A stretch of 64,000 nt of DNA from Diplodia intermedia (lineage: Eukaryota > Ascomycota > Dothideomycetes > Botryosphaeriales > Botryosphaeriaceae), in NCBI GenBank assembly GCA_021495925.1, contig JAKEKT010000043.1, positions 186,001 to 250,000 on the forward strand, in the 5' to 3' direction. The position numbers were made by a program, and so were the translations under genes. Positions within the stretch are counted from its first letter, which is position 1. Each line of letters starts with the position of its first letter. The notes under the pieces were generated by a model. The model was not told the origin of the DNA. It made no database searches and saw only the letters and a program-made list of their open reading frames with translations. This document shows, piece by piece, positions 43,443 to 55,517 of the stretch.

Positions 43443-43706
43443 ACAGAATATTAAAGACACCTTACCGTCGGGTGGATTTACGGCGGAACTCGCGGAGTTC
43501 AGCGCGGCAGGAGCGAAGGGCGACGATCCCGGATCAGCCGATTGTCATGCCAAATGCATGCTGAGCGTCGGCGCAACTCACCAACACAGCGCCTCGCTCC
43601 GCCGCGCGCCTGCCGTGTCCCCGGATCCTTCAGCGCATTTCCTCGCTGGATCCCCCGCACTGCATCTCACGTCCCCAAATTTCTTCACACCAGCACCGCC
43701 CTCACC

Positions 43707-44889
43707 ATGTGTCCGGATCCCACAGCCCCTGCAGCCCACGCCGCCGGCGCCATCATCGAACCCGACGTGCGTGGCCTTCCCTGCGCCCATCGCCAACCCA
43801 CGGCCCCTGACCGCCCCGACTGACTCTGCACAGACCGACGAAACCGACTCGGCTGTCGGCAGCGACGACGGGTGCGCGGTCCTCGACACATCCCTGCGCC
43901 CTGCATGTGCCGTGGTGCTAACCGCCTCGCAGCCGCAGCGACCTCACTTCGCTGACCTCGTCCATCCTCAACTACGAGTACAAGAATGGCCGCCGCTACA
44001 CCGCCTACAAGGGCTCCAAGTACTTCCTACCCAACGATGAGGTCTGCCCCCACTCCACCACCACGCACCCGCACCTCTAACCCACCACCAGGCCGAATGC
44101 GACCGCAGCGACCTCATCCACCACATCTACGGCATGCTCCTCGGCGGCCGCCTCATCCTGGCGCCCGTCGACAACCCGCAGCGCATCCTGGACGTCGGCT
44201 GCGGCACGGGCATCTGGGCCATCGACGCGGCCGACACGTACCCATCGGCCGAAGTCGTCGGCGTGGACATCAGCCCGATCCAGCCGTCGTGGGTGCCGCC
44301 GAACCTCAAGTTCGTCATCGACAACGCCGAGGAGGAGTGGGCGTACGACAGGAAGTTCGACCTCGTGCACCTGATGAACATGAACGCCTGCATCGCCGAC
44401 TGGCCGCGCCTGCTGCGCCAGTGCTTCGCCAACCTGAACCCCGGCGGCTTCCTCGAGGCCAAGGAGACGGACACGACCAGCACCAGCGACGACGGTACCT
44501 ATCCCGACACGTGCGCCCTGTTCAGGCTGCAGGAGACGATCCGCAACGCCATGGACGGCCTCGGCATGACGATGCACGCGCCCGCGCTGTTGAAGGGCTG
44601 GATGCAGGACGCGGGTTTCGTCGACGTGCGAGAGCAGATTTTCAAGCTGCCGTTCAACCATTGGCCCAAGGACCCCGAGATCAAGCAGATCGGCAGGTAT
44701 CAGCTGGCCCAGTACCTGGACGCGCTGGCCCCGTATGCCCTGGGTACCCTGGTCGATGTGCTGGGCTGGACGCGCGAGGAGATGGAGGTTGCGGTGGCTG
44801 AGGCGCGCAAGGATTTGAAGAATACGAGGTTTCATGGCTACAACACGCTGCGCGTCGTCACTGGCCGCAAGCCGAGGGCCGATGAGTAG
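43707..44889 (+). CDS. LaeA-like class I SAM methyltransferase
   Basis: Four exons (43707-43766, 43834-43871, 43933-44041, 44092-44889) give 334 residues. The N-terminal part reads TDETDSAVGSDD, then SLTSSILNYEYKNGRRYTAYKGSKYFLPNDE (over two splices), the typical lead-in of LaeA/UMTA-type methyltransferases. Motif I LDVGCGTG (102-109) with GIWAIDAADTYP, then EVVGVDISPIQPSWVPPNLKF, FDLVHLMNM and LNPGGFLEAKE give the Rossmann methyltransferase order. The family includes the global regulator LaeA, but most members act on unknown substrates, and no secondary-metabolite genes lie beside this one. The third donor (GTCTGC) is weak and exon 2 is only 38 bases, so the 5' part is less sure than the catalytic part. 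Confidence 0.85.
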
Positions 44890-47800
44890 CGGGCTGTGGT
44901 GGGGTCTTGGTGCGGTTGAGCAGTGCAGTGGTGGGGTATTGGTGCGATTGAGTAGTGCAGTGGGGCGGTTCTTGCGGTTTTGCGTTTGAAGCTTCATACC
45001 CGCTCGGTCAGTCGTGATCGGCAAGATTTGGATTTTGCTTTCTGTTGTTTGTTTTTTTTATCAATCGAGCACTCTTGTATCTCTCCGTCTCGCAGCTTTG
45101 GAATCGACATCACTTCCCGAAGACTGCCATCCAGCAACGTTGCAACAACAAAGAATTCCACTACATATCGACATCGCTCAAACAACGTTCCACTTTCCAC
45201 ATTCTCCCCTCCCACCTCAGCGCATCCGGATGCCCCTCCGTCACTGCGGTCTCCCACTCCCTCCTTCCTATACACGCCTAGCGCCTCCGAAAACGGCCTC
45301 CTCCTCCGATCCCTCCACCCCGTCATCGCCCGATGCCACCCCCTCGGACCACGCCACAAAAAACCGATCTAACCCTTCCCTCCGCCCCCTCCTTCGCCTC
45401 CTGCTCCCCGTAATATATACCTCACCTCGACCCCATACTCCCCCTGCCAAACCCCCAACATCTCGCACCGGCTTCCCCTCCCCCCGGCAACGTTAAACTC
45501 CCTTCCGCACGCACAGCACACCACAGCACAGCACAGGCACCCCTCACCCCGCCGCGCCGCTGATCCGCCCCGCCCCGCAGGAAAGAATCATACCCATACA
45601 CGCCGTCCCTTCCCGTCCCTTCCCGCCCCGTCCCGCCATACGGGATTCGTCGCCCGCACAACAGCAGCATGCGTCGAACGTCGAACCCCTCTTCCTGCTT
45701 CGACTGCTCCTCCTTCGACTGCTGCTCCGCCGACACCCACCGCCCTCGCCCTCGCCCTCGCCGACATCCCACCGCCCTCGTTGCGTCCGGCGTGGCCGAG
45801 GGAGTCGGAGGCGCCTGGGTTGAGGGTGTGGTGGGTTGGTGGCGGTGGTGGTCATAGGGGGCATGGCGGTTTCCGCGGGTGGTTTGGCGGTTAGAGGGAG
45901 GGAAAGGGCGGTGCGGTTGAGGGGTTTTCGATGGGTGGGTGGTTGGCTTTTTGGTGCTGTGCTGTGCTGTCTCCGGTTTGCACAAAAATTTTTTATTTCT
46001 TGGTGGGAGCCATGGGATTGTCTGCTTGGGAATTCTCTATGTGGTTCCGTTTTCGCGTTGGTGTTGAAGGTTTTATTCGTCCGAGCTTGGGTCTTGGGTC
46101 TTGATGGGGGCTTAGTTTGATGGATGGAGGATGGAGGGAGAGGAGACAGCTGTGATTGATGATGTGTGTGTTGTTCTGGAGGACGACGTCTGATGGCGGG
46201 GGGTTTGCTGGAGCCAATCAGAACCTCCGCACGCCGCAGTTGCCCGGCGATCTCACTGGAACGACTGCCGCGCCTCGAACTATATTACATCTTGTCATGC
46301 GTGCAGCGGCGAACAATACTAGCTCTGTGCACCTTTCACGTGCTCGAGGTGACTGCCTTGCCCGATCACATGTCTAGTGGCACATGAATCCACGAGGGCA
46401 CATGAATCCATGGGGAAATGTTTATAAAACCCAGCGGCAGCCGCCAGAGAGCTTTCTGTGCAAAGTAGCCGACCTGATCACCCACAACAGCCGCGCTTTA
46501 ACTTACCTTGACTCCTTCGGGCTTCATGGATTGGTACATCTTGGGCGTTTGTTCGTCGCGTGCAGGTCCTAAAAACTTCCCGCAGCAGCTCTTCCCCAAA
46601 CGATGTTGAGACAGCAATACTCATCCATGCATACATCCAGCATTTAGCTTCCTTGCTGACCCGCAGCATCATCACCAACATTCTTCAGGACTGTTTAGGT
46701 GACAAGTTTCATTTTTTGGCTATCTTGCCTCGACGCAAAACAAAGCCAGGGCCAGTAGGTGAGGAATACGAACGGTATCAGAGTCAGTACGTCGATGCTC
46801 ATCGCCTATCGGCACGAGCTCGTCGAAAGTAGACGATGGTCGAATTCGAAGACACAGAAACCGGCTGAGCATCCTTTTTAAACCTCGAGACAACGTGAAA
46901 ATTCTGTCTGCGGCGCGTGCAGCTTTCAGCGATGCCAATCACGTCACACCGCTTCTGCTCAACGCGTGGCATAACCCACACAGCTGACTCGCTTGTATCG
47001 ATTAAAGTGATATAAAGGCCCCCTCGAAGCGGCATTCTGAGTTCTTAGTCCATCGCCCAAGAGGAGTGGCGGATCCTACGCACCTCTGAATCATCCTTCA
47101 CTCGGGCTGGTGTTGGCTTCATGCGCTAGATGTCGTTCCACTTTGTCGTTCTGCTTCCGGATTCCCAGTCCGTGAACAGCATACGCCGCTCGCGCCCGCC
47201 TCAGCATACTCGCTCAATGCCGATCTCCGCCACTTACCTTGGCCGCAGACATTCACCATCAATACAAACGGCGAACAGCAGTTGCTTACCGCAACGAAAT
47301 CGGTATGGGACACGGGAGAGCAGACGCGCGAGGACGCACCAGTCAGTCGATGAGAATGCAGGCACGCGAAGACGCCAGTGCACTTGTTGTCTGGGTCCAA
47401 ATCCAGGCTTTGCATTCCGTGCGAGACAGAAAGGCAAGGATGTCAGCCCCAGCATCGTGCCAGGCAGCGCCGCTTTTTAACCACCACATCAGCCACCAGC
47501 TCCCGTCTGGCACACGTCACGCGTGCATCTCTCGGCGCGGTCATCTGTCACGCCCGGGCCTCCTGCACACCGCGTGCCACGTGCCACCTGACCGGCTCGT
47601 CCGGTGCGATGGAGATGATATAAGAAGCTCTCGAGACTGCTGCTGGTGCCGTAGCATTGCCAGAGCAGGAGAAACCGTGGAGGTTATAAAGGAACCACTC
47701 CTTTCCGAAAGAGTTCACGACGCACTTTGTTTGGCGCCTGTGACGCCGAACCATAGCTAGTGTGAAGCGCTCGAGGAGCCAGCATGTTTGCATAAACATG

Positions 47801-48137
47801 ACGCTCAGCATCGAGCAACAATGCCGGTACCCATCGTTGCTCTAAAACGGGGACGTACATCGTCTCGCACGACAAATTGGAGTGGCTACTGTTGAGATGC
47901 CGTGGCAACACGCCAGAGCCAGTGGTACTATCCTTGCCATCCGACGCATGCGTGCGATGGTCCATGGGAAGCAGTGGAGACCGCGCCCATGTTGTTGAAA
48001 GAAAGCAGTGAAGCTAGAATTTGCACGGTCATTAAATACCCACACATCCACCTACCCAGTTTCCAGCAGGGCCGGCCATCACACACGTGACGACATCATC
48101 CCCACACACGTGGACACACCCACAGCACGCCCCCACC
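44890..48137. other. Long intergenic region
   Basis: This is 3.2 kb with no supportable gene. The frames at 45014-45496 and 45422-45985 come from C-rich low-complexity sequence. A short direct duplication (GGCACATGAATCCAYG, about 46379-46412) is present. No RNA gene or transposon feature was recognised. Confidence 0.45.
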
Positions 48138-50030
48138 TCAAAGCTCCCCCTCCCCCTCCCCACCAGGCGGCCCAGCAACCGGCACGCCATCCGTAACTTC
48201 ACCATACGGGACCGGCGAATAGTCTCCCCAGCAACTCCAATCATACATCGCCTCGTCCAGCTTCGTCTGCTGAACCTTCATGAAAGTCTCCAGTTCGCAC
48301 CATCCATCGTCCCTTCGCTCGCACTCGGGGAAGCTCGCGTGCAGCGGCACGGTGCGCTGGTTGAGGACGAAATGCACGTACTGCGTCGGTGCCCCAGTCT
48401 CGTTGTACACGTTGCCTGACGACCGACGATCCGGCGACACCGGCGCGGGCGCCTGGACGACCTCGATGTCCAGCCTCGCCGCAAACGGCTCCATGTGCGA
48501 CACGACGAGGGGGCGCTGCGGCGTATACTCATCCGCGGGCATGAACGGGGCGAACTGGCGCAGGCCAAACGCCGTCAGGATGGACATGATGTTCGTGTCG
48601 TGGCTGAAGTCGAGATTCAGCGGCTGGCCGAGCGGGAAGGTGGCGGAGCTGCTGTCGAGCGAGACGTTGACCTGGGCCGTGGGTGTGGTGATGAGGTGGT
48701 GGTTCAGCCGGGCGAGCACCTCGGCCACGTAGCCGATGCCGACGGCGCGCCCGGTTGGTGATTGGTACCCGTAGCCCCCGGCGAACTGCAGGTCGATGCT
48801 GTATTCGTACCCGAGCCATTCGTCGTACGTGAAGAGGCTGCAGAAGTGCGAGAAGCCGAGGGCGACGGTCTCGTAGGAGCAGAGCGATTGCGCGTAGTCT
48901 GGTGGAGGGGTGCGTGGTTGGCGTTGTGGGCTTTTGGGTGGATGGGAGAGGGATGGAGGGCTTACAGGAGTCTGTTATTGTCCAGTTCAGACCTTCGATC
49001 TTCTCTTGGATTCTTTCGGTGGCGTTGGCGAGGTAGATGCTCGCCCATTCGGTTGATGCTACAGGCGGTCAGCAAGAACATTGATAGCACGCAAAGTATG
49101 TGCCGTACCGTTGTGGCCACCGTCGTTGACTGCGGCATTGGAGTTGTTGCATTGGTAGTAGCCAGCAAGAGTGTTGTTGAAGTTTTGCTCTTCAATAATC
49201 AACTCTAGCGTGGCGTTCTGCGTCCATCCCAGGCCAAAGAATCCAGCCAAAAAGTACTCGGCAGACTCGACCATCCGGTTCTGGGTCGTGGAACGGGCAA
49301 TGATCTTGCTACCGTTGTTGGGGTACAGATGGCCGTAGTTGTAGTAGTGGGTAGTGCCAGAGTCGAAGAGGCTTTGGAAGATCAGCTCAATCCTCACGAA
49401 GACAACGGATGCTGGATTTACTGTTGCTTGCCCACAGGTACCAAGATCTCGGCACCCAGCTTGTTTGTCCAAGTGTTCAGGAAGGCCAGGTCCCCCGTCG
49501 CATTGAAGGTGCCCGATGCATTGACAATCTTCTCCGCCAGGGTAATCGAACCGTCGGTCGAAGTGGGATACCTCTCGCCATGCCTGTGCAGCATGTGAAG
49601 CTGGGTGATGTTTGTGCCGGGCGGGAGAGGATATTCGTCGACGCCGAAGCCATCCGGATTGGGAGTGTAAGGGGTCAGATGTCCCATCAGCTGAAAGATG
49701 TTCTTCTTCGCCGTGTTTCCAACGATGGGCTGCTGAGTCTCGAGAGGTTGAGGTGCGATGTACGAGACGCCGGAGAAGGGAGCAGCGTTGGTCGCGCCAA
49801 GGAAGGGAGCGTCGCCGGTAGCAGTAGGGCCTTGAAGATTGAGTCAATTGGCTTTCTTCTCTGGTCTCACGCGTGGCATTACCTTCATATTGGTGGAGAG
49901 TTGTTTGGAAGTAGTCGGGGACGCTAGTAGTCGACGAGGGTGCGGCAGCAGGCTGACGGAGCTCGATAACCGCAGCTTCGGCGCAGAGGCCGGCTGCTGA
50001 GAGAGCGAGGGCAAAGGACTTGCCAATCAT
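48138..50030 (-). CDS. Secreted histidine acid phosphatase (phytase-like)
   Basis: Five exons (50030-49883, 49830-49422, 49371-49109, 49058-48966, 48898-48138) give 557 residues. The family cleaves phosphate monoesters, phytate included, through a phospho-histidine. A signal peptide (MIGKSFALALSAAGLCAEA) is followed by the active-site motif RHGERYP (132-138; His133 is the nucleophile) and the proton-donor pair H404-D405 in FSHDTNI. Other family blocks are LFDSGTTHYYNYGHLYP, FFGLGWTQNATLELIIEE, LCSYETVALGFSHFCSLFT and GYGYQSPTGRAVGIGYVAEVLARL. Many N-glycosylation sequons are present, as expected for a secreted enzyme. The acceptor of exon 3 (CAAAG) is unusual and gives GKQH-LFDSG. Phytase versus general acid phosphatase cannot be settled from sequence. 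The gene helps release phosphate outside the cell. Confidence 0.92.
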
Positions 50031-50684
50031 GGTTGGTCCAGCGAGTGAGACGGATGTTAGGGTTCTCAACGGTTCCGGGAGCAGAGCCGCAGCTTTTGTA
50101 GCTCCCGCCCCGCGCACTCTTGACAGTCGCGATTGCAGGGGTAACGTCATTGGCGCATGCACTCGCAGGGGTCTGGATGAGCGTGGCTTGGCAGGTGCGC
50201 TGGGTACAACATGTGTGCCGCTGAACCGCACGCGCTTCCGCATGTCTCAGGCCTCGTACTAGCTAAGGCCGTTGCAATTGGCAGATGCCACGGCTCTGGG
50301 GTGACAGAGGCTTCAACCAGACTCGACATTGTGACATTCAGCAATCGCGAGGGCGGAAAGTCGCAAGATGTTGCGGGGAAGCAGGAGTGGGGAAGTACGA
50401 AACATCAAGCTTCGGTAAGCTTCGCCTCCCCACTTTCCCCTCTCCGCTTGACCCGAACACCTTGATGGCTCACTAGAATCCTACCTTCAGCAATTGCTTA
50501 TTCCCACATGCTATTAATAACAAACTCAGCAGCACAAACGCCGGCTGTTCCGCAGTCAAAGAGGTCGAAGCTTTCCGGCTGCCACAGAGTTCAAGTCTCA
50601 ATTCTTCCCTCCTAATCCCCGTCCCCATCCACTCCCCATCCCGCACCAATAGAACCCCCACCCCCACCCCCATCCCATCCACCA
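50031..50684. other. Promoter region of the acid phosphatase gene
   Basis: No gene is seen. The region contains the phosphatase promoter and the 3' flank of the next gene, with a CCCCA-rich tract at about 50630-50690. No clear TATA box is visible. Confidence 0.4.
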
Positions 50685-51246
50685 TCACACCCACGCATAC
50701 CTTCCAATAAACCCATGCAATACCTCAAACGAATCCACCGACACCCTTCGCATATATCCGTCGTCTGACCCGTCGCCGTCCTTCTGCGCCCCCTCCACCA
50801 CCGTCCTCACCAACCAACACAGCTCATCCGCGTGCCGCAGGAAAGCGTGTTTCCTCACCGCCGCCACCGCCGATACCGATGACGACAGCGACGAAGAAGA
50901 AGCCTGCCAGAGCTGCCGCCAGCGATCGGCTGCGCGAAGGATGGATGCGAGGGCCGTGGTTGTCGTCGTTGTGATTGGGCCGCCGGTGGTGGTGTTGGGC
51001 GAGGGATTGGAGGGCTTTTTTTCTTCTTCCTTTGGTGTTCAGCGACGTTTGTGGGAAGAGGGAAAGAAAAGAAACCAAAGGCGGCGGGTGGCGCTTACCG
51101 GCTATCGCGACGTATGGGTCGAAGGAGCGCCAGGGTGACGGGGTGTCGTCGTCGGATGCGGAGAGGGCGCTGACGAGGGATTGGGGAGAGGGCGAAGGGG
51201 ACGATGACGGCGCGGCGTTGTGCTGGCACGGCGGTTGCTCGGACAT
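50685..51246 (-). CDS. Small two-exon gene of unknown function
   Basis: Exon 1 (51246-51099) and exon 2 (51022-50685) give 161 residues. The joined frame runs from a Ser/Pro-rich start (MSEQPPCQHNAAPSSSPSP) through SALSASDDDTPSPWRSFDPYVAIA into a Thr-rich spacer and a helical C-terminal part with LASILRAADRWRQLWQ, FLRHADELCWLVRTVVEG and SFEVLHGFIGRYAWV. The donor is GTAAGC. The acceptor lies in a GAAGAAG run, and a site three bases upstream would add one Glu. No signal peptide or membrane helix is present. The helical part has the look of a fungal-specific conserved domain, but I do not recognise it. It lies between the phosphatase and AIM9-like genes on the same strand. Confidence 0.6.
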
Positions 51247-51339
51247 GTAAGGCGTTTGTTCTGGTGAGTTGTTTGCGTTCTCCCTTCTTGTTGTGCCAAG
51301 ACTGCACGTTGTATTGTATCGACGTGTCTTGGGTGTCAT

Positions 51340-53335
51340 CTATTGCTCTTCCTTGTCTGGGGTGAATAAGAGGTCGTCCCACGCGGAAAGCACTGGCTGG
51401 TCACGAGATGCTCCTTCGCTGAAAGTCGGTTCTGGCTGTGAATCCACCACGGTCCGCCAGAAAGTCTGCCGCGAAATGCCCATCCGCTTGCAAAGGACCG
51501 TCTCGAAGTCATCCGGTGTCTCGAAAGTCTCTCCGGTGCTGTCGCTCACATCCACATCCGGGAAATACTTGCCGCCGTTGGCATTGACTCTGTCATGAAT
51601 ACTGCTGCAGTATCTGTTCGCGCGCTCGTAATCATGGGCTGAAACGGCTCCATCGGCCCTGGTCCCAGTGACCGCGCAAAAGAAACGCCACTCGTCTCGC
51701 ACAGCATCAAGGCGTTCCTGTTCGCGAAGCGTCTCTTCCTTCTCCTTTACATGATACGAAATCGGGCACGGAGGGACAAGCCCATCTTTCGTTCTTGTAA
51801 TGTCGTCCCATTGCTCCGTAACTCTGATCAGGGCGCAGTGGAGGCGGTTGTGTTTGTGAAAGGGGCGCCTGATGGAATTGAATAGCTCTTGTAGCAAACC
51901 CCACTTTGCAGCATCGGCTCCGTCGACGTGTTTGATTGTATCGAAGCTTGTCGTCTTCACCATCCACTGACGCCAGCTCATCAGTTGCTTCGCAATGAGC
52001 TCCTGTTGCTTGCTGGACATGTTTCCAGGCTCTCGTGGCATCTGTGGTATGTTTGATGCCATTGACGCCGTGGAAGCTTGAGGCTGATGAAAAGAAGGTC
52101 GAATAAAAAACTTGCTGAAATCAAGTATAGCGGCAATTGCCATGTCTCGAGACGCGGTTAAAAGGGGCTTTTCAAAATAGTAGAGCGGGAGGAAGCTGTC
52201 AACCACCAGTCTCGGGGCGTTCATTGCTGCATCAATGACTGGTAAAAGATGAGGCAAAATTTTCAAATAATCCTCATAGAGCTCGGCTTGCTTGGAGCGT
52301 GCGACGTCATCAGGGTGCGCAAGAGGTGAAACATACGAGCCTTCCTTCTTCTTCAGTGCCGTATTGAGAGCGAAGTGGTGCGGATATTTATCTGGACTGG
52401 TCAGCTGAGTGGCGGGTAGAAGGTGGGTAGGGTGAATTACAAGGGCTACGCGATCGGTAGGAACAGCGGCGGTCATAGTGACTGGAGCAGAATGGACCAA
52501 CACAGAGGCCCTCCAACTCACCACGGTCGGGGATGGGATAGGATTTGCAGTCGTCAGGCAGGTCGCGGGTGTAATAGATGTTTCCATAGGCAGGGAATTC
52601 GACAGCTGACAATTTAGCCAGCACATCGGCAGCCACACGGCCCAATTTGAGTCTTTCCCGGTCGTCAATGTCCATCCAGACGTTGCTGATGACAGAGCCG
52701 CCGGGATCGCGGAAGGCGATGAAGGGCTGGCCGACAGCATTGTCCTGGGTGCAATGGTAACGCAGGACCTTGGGAACGGGAGCACCGAGAGATCTCGCAA
52801 GATCCATAGTTGCGACTTGACTCGCCGTTCTCAATGCCACCAACCCGTCCTCCATATCCTTCGGGCTGAAGTAAAGGCGGAAACGGATGGGCGGGCTCGT
52901 AGCAGCCCGAATGTCGCGATAAGTTTCGCCCTCCCCAATTTTTGTGAGAGGAATGGTTTCGGTTGCGGATTGTCCTACGATAGAACGCGCAACTTCAACG
53001 AGTCCACGAAAACTGAATCGGAAGTGCTGACCGGCATACCTGGCCGATTCTTTGAAGCTGGACAGGTCAGGATTGCTGTTCTGCCATGGACAGGGCCAAA
53101 CATACAGGAATCGGTGCGAGGTAAAGCTGCACATATTGTTAAACTTCGGTCTAGGCGTTGACGGTGAAGCTTCTCCATTGCCTGTCTCCGGCAAAGGATC
53201 GCGACGCGGTGATGGGCGGTCAGTCGTCTGTCCTCGAGGGACACCCCAACTGTCGAGAGCTTCGAGGAGGCTGGTGGCTGCTGAGCGGCGCGGCGGGGCC
53301 GGAGGCTTCCATTTCCCACGCGCATTCCTCAACAT
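51340..53335 (-). CDS. AIM9/APH-like protein with degenerate catalytic loop
   Basis: Three exons (53335-53106, 53057-52522, 52391-51340; introns of 48 and 130 nt) give 605 residues. The frame follows fungal altered-inheritance-of-mitochondria 9-like proteins of the aminoglycoside phosphotransferase fold: FTSHRFLFKESARYA (over splice 1), FRGLVEVA, ASQVATMDLARSLGAPVPKVLRYH, NVWMDIDDRERLKLGRVAADVLAKLSAVEFPAYGNIYY and YEDYLKILPHLLPV. Where the family has a catalytic HxDxHxxN loop, this protein reads APRLVVDSFLPLYYF, and the later D-W/G site is LDFSKFFIRP. The usual His and Asn are absent, so phosphotransfer is doubtful. The N-terminus (MLRNARGKWKPPAPPRRS) is basic and suits mitochondrial import. 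An ATG at 53476 is also in frame and would add 47 residues. The gene is divergent from the Mpv17-like gene. Confidence 0.8.
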
Positions 53336-53840
53336 GGCGGCTTGGGAATGATGTAAGCGGAGCGCGGGATAGCGGGCTGGGTTTGAGGTTGGTGTTGGGG
53401 TTGCACACAGCTCGGATAGCGAGGTGCTTAGGTAAGCGGGTTGATGTCGGGCCGCATAGTCGTCGCTCTTGCTCATCCATCCTCAGCCATCTCCGACTAG
53501 ATAGATGTCGCAATTCCATCTTTTCACCACCCTCCTCCTCCCATGCTGTGACAGCCCGCCCGCGCGAGCCCCCGTCTCACCGGCATCCACCCCCAGCGAC
53601 CGCGCAACCTGCCAACCTCTCCACGCGTCAACCTCGAGCCCATCCTCAGCACGAACAACCGCCTGAACCCTCCCTCGTCCCGCCCGAGCTCCACAAGTCT
53701 CCGAAACCCCTCGCGCGTCCCCGCTGCCGGCACAGACCAAGCCTAAACCCCGCCCCAACGCAACCTGCAGCGACCACCACCGCCGCCGCCGCCGCCGAAC
53801 ACCATCCCTCTACTCCCGGTCACACCAAAGCTCCGTCGCC
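53336..53840. promoter_or_regulatory. Shared promoter of AIM9-like and Mpv17-like genes
   Basis: About 505 bases lie between two divergent starts (about 364 if the AIM9-like protein begins at 53476). The Mpv17 side is C-rich with CCACC repeats. No TATA box is clear. Confidence 0.5.
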
Positions 53841-54693
53841 ATGCCGAGCCCAATGGTCCAGCAAACCGCCACAGCGGCCGCGCTGTCCGCCGCCAGCAAC
53901 ATACTCGCGCAGCTCATCACGGCGCAAAAGAAGGGCGTGAGCTAAGCCCACCCACCCAGCACACATCCACTCCCACCACCCACGCGCATTGGCTACAAAA
54001 AACATTTCAAAGGAGAGAGAGAGAGAGCCAAAAAAGAAAACGCTGACGGACATCCTTTTCTCCCTTTCCTTCCCTTATAGCAATCCTTCACCATCGACGC
54101 CGCGCCCGTCGCAAAGTTCGTCCTCTTCACCGTCCTCAGCACGCCGCCGAATGTCCTGTGGCAGGAGTTCCTCGAAGACGTGTTTCCCGGCGAGAAGAAG
54201 CAGCAGCACGGCGGGAAGAAGGGGGAGGAGAAGAGGCAGGATGGTGACGAGAAGCCGGCGCCGGACGCCATGGTCAAGGACAAGGCGCGGCGGAAAGGCG
54301 CGGGGATGGATTGGACGAACGTCTTTTGGAAGTTCCTGCTGGATCAGACGGTGGGCGGCGTGGTCAACACGGTGCTGTTCATCGCCGGCATGAAGGCGCT
54401 GAACGGCGGCGACGCGCAGGGCATCAAGGTGGCTGTCAAGGAGGTGAGTGTGGCGGTCTCGTCAGTCGTGGGAGGTGGGGGAGCGTCCGGGGTGTGTGGA
54501 GATTTGGCTGATGTTTTTTTTTTTTCCGTTGTGGCTGCAGGGACTCTGGCCCATCTTCGTTGCCGGCACCAAGCTGTGGCCGCTGGTGTCCATCATCAGT
54601 TTCACTATGATCCCCGTCGAGAAGAGGGTCGTCTTCGGCAGCGTCATTGGCGTGGCTTGGGGCGTGTACCTGAGCTTGATGGCTGCGCAGTAA
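53841..54693 (+). CDS. Mpv17/PMP22/Sym1-family membrane protein
   Basis: Three exons (53841-53936, 54081-54443, 54541-54693) give 203 residues, the usual size of the family. Mpv17-type proteins are small four-helix channels of the inner mitochondrial or peroxisomal membrane. The C-terminal signature is clear: LWPIFVAGTKLWPLVSIISFTMIPVEKRVVFGSVIGVAWGVYLSLMA, with the W-P-x-x-x-x-x-N/S-F-x-x-x-P-x-x-x-R pattern. The central part (KFVLFTVLSTPPNVLWQEFLE, then KFLLDQTVGGVVNTVLFIAGMKAL) supplies two more membrane segments. Between them lies an unusually long Lys/Asp/Glu insert (EKKQQHGGKKGEEKRQDGDEK). Whether it is mitochondrial (Sym1-like) or peroxisomal cannot be told. Confidence 0.88.
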
Positions 54694-55517
54694 GCTGTTT
54701 CAAGATGCAAAGGGCTCGTCGTTCCGGCGCGAGGTCCGCGCATTGCTGCTTCGGGTGAAAAGGTATTGTTGGGTTAAGGAATACTCCTTTGGCGTACGGA
54801 GAAAAGAGGCTGTTCTGGCTGGTCCATGCAGGCCATGCCCCATTATTATGGTAGTCTGGACGGGTTGAGAGAGGTATTGCCCTATGATTCGTTTTATACC
54901 TATGAGCTGGCCTCAACCTCCACGAAGGTTATCAAGCAGAATGACGACTTCTAGCAATTTTCAGTGCTGTGGTGAGGTGCTCAATATTTCTATTTATGGC
55001 CAGCGTTGGAAGTGGACTAAGAACGACGTAATTTTCTCGGGGGAAGCATGAGGCTCATGCGCCAGTATGAACTTCTATGCTTGGTCGAACGAAATAACGC
55101 ATCCAGCAAAGCACCCTTGTAAAAGCTTTGAGCTTCCGTTTGATAACCTCACTCCCGCCCGCAGGCGTTTGCGGTGCAAATAAATACTTGTACTCTTCGG
55201 TAGCTTCGACATTTTTCGCGCTAAATGTCAGATTAAGTAGCAGTCAGCCTACAGGATGCAAGGCTGTCCCCAGCACAGGACCTCGGCTGCTTAGCGTATT
55301 TTAGGAGAACACTGCTGCACAGCCCCGTCATCAACGCCTCGGTACAAAGGAGGCTGAGTCCGTCAGTCCTGGGTTATATCAACTGATGTACTCTGTAGCA
55401 GGCTGTGGTCATTCCCAGAGCGCTTACTGCAAACGATGCAACGTTCAGCAACAAGCTCAAACAAGTCTTCTCGAAGACGATATCCTCCAATCTACCTGGA
55501 AGCCATCACCGCGCAAA
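54694..55517. other. Intergenic region
   Basis: Open frames are short and none is convincing. The sequence is of mixed composition without repeats. The last 130 bases are the leader of the next gene, whose frame is open back to an ATG at 55386. Confidence 0.45.

Noticed and set aside
28154..44889. Idea of a secondary-metabolite cluster around the LaeA-like methyltransferase
   Set aside because: No polyketide synthase, NRPS, terpene synthase, P450 or dedicated transporter is present nearby.
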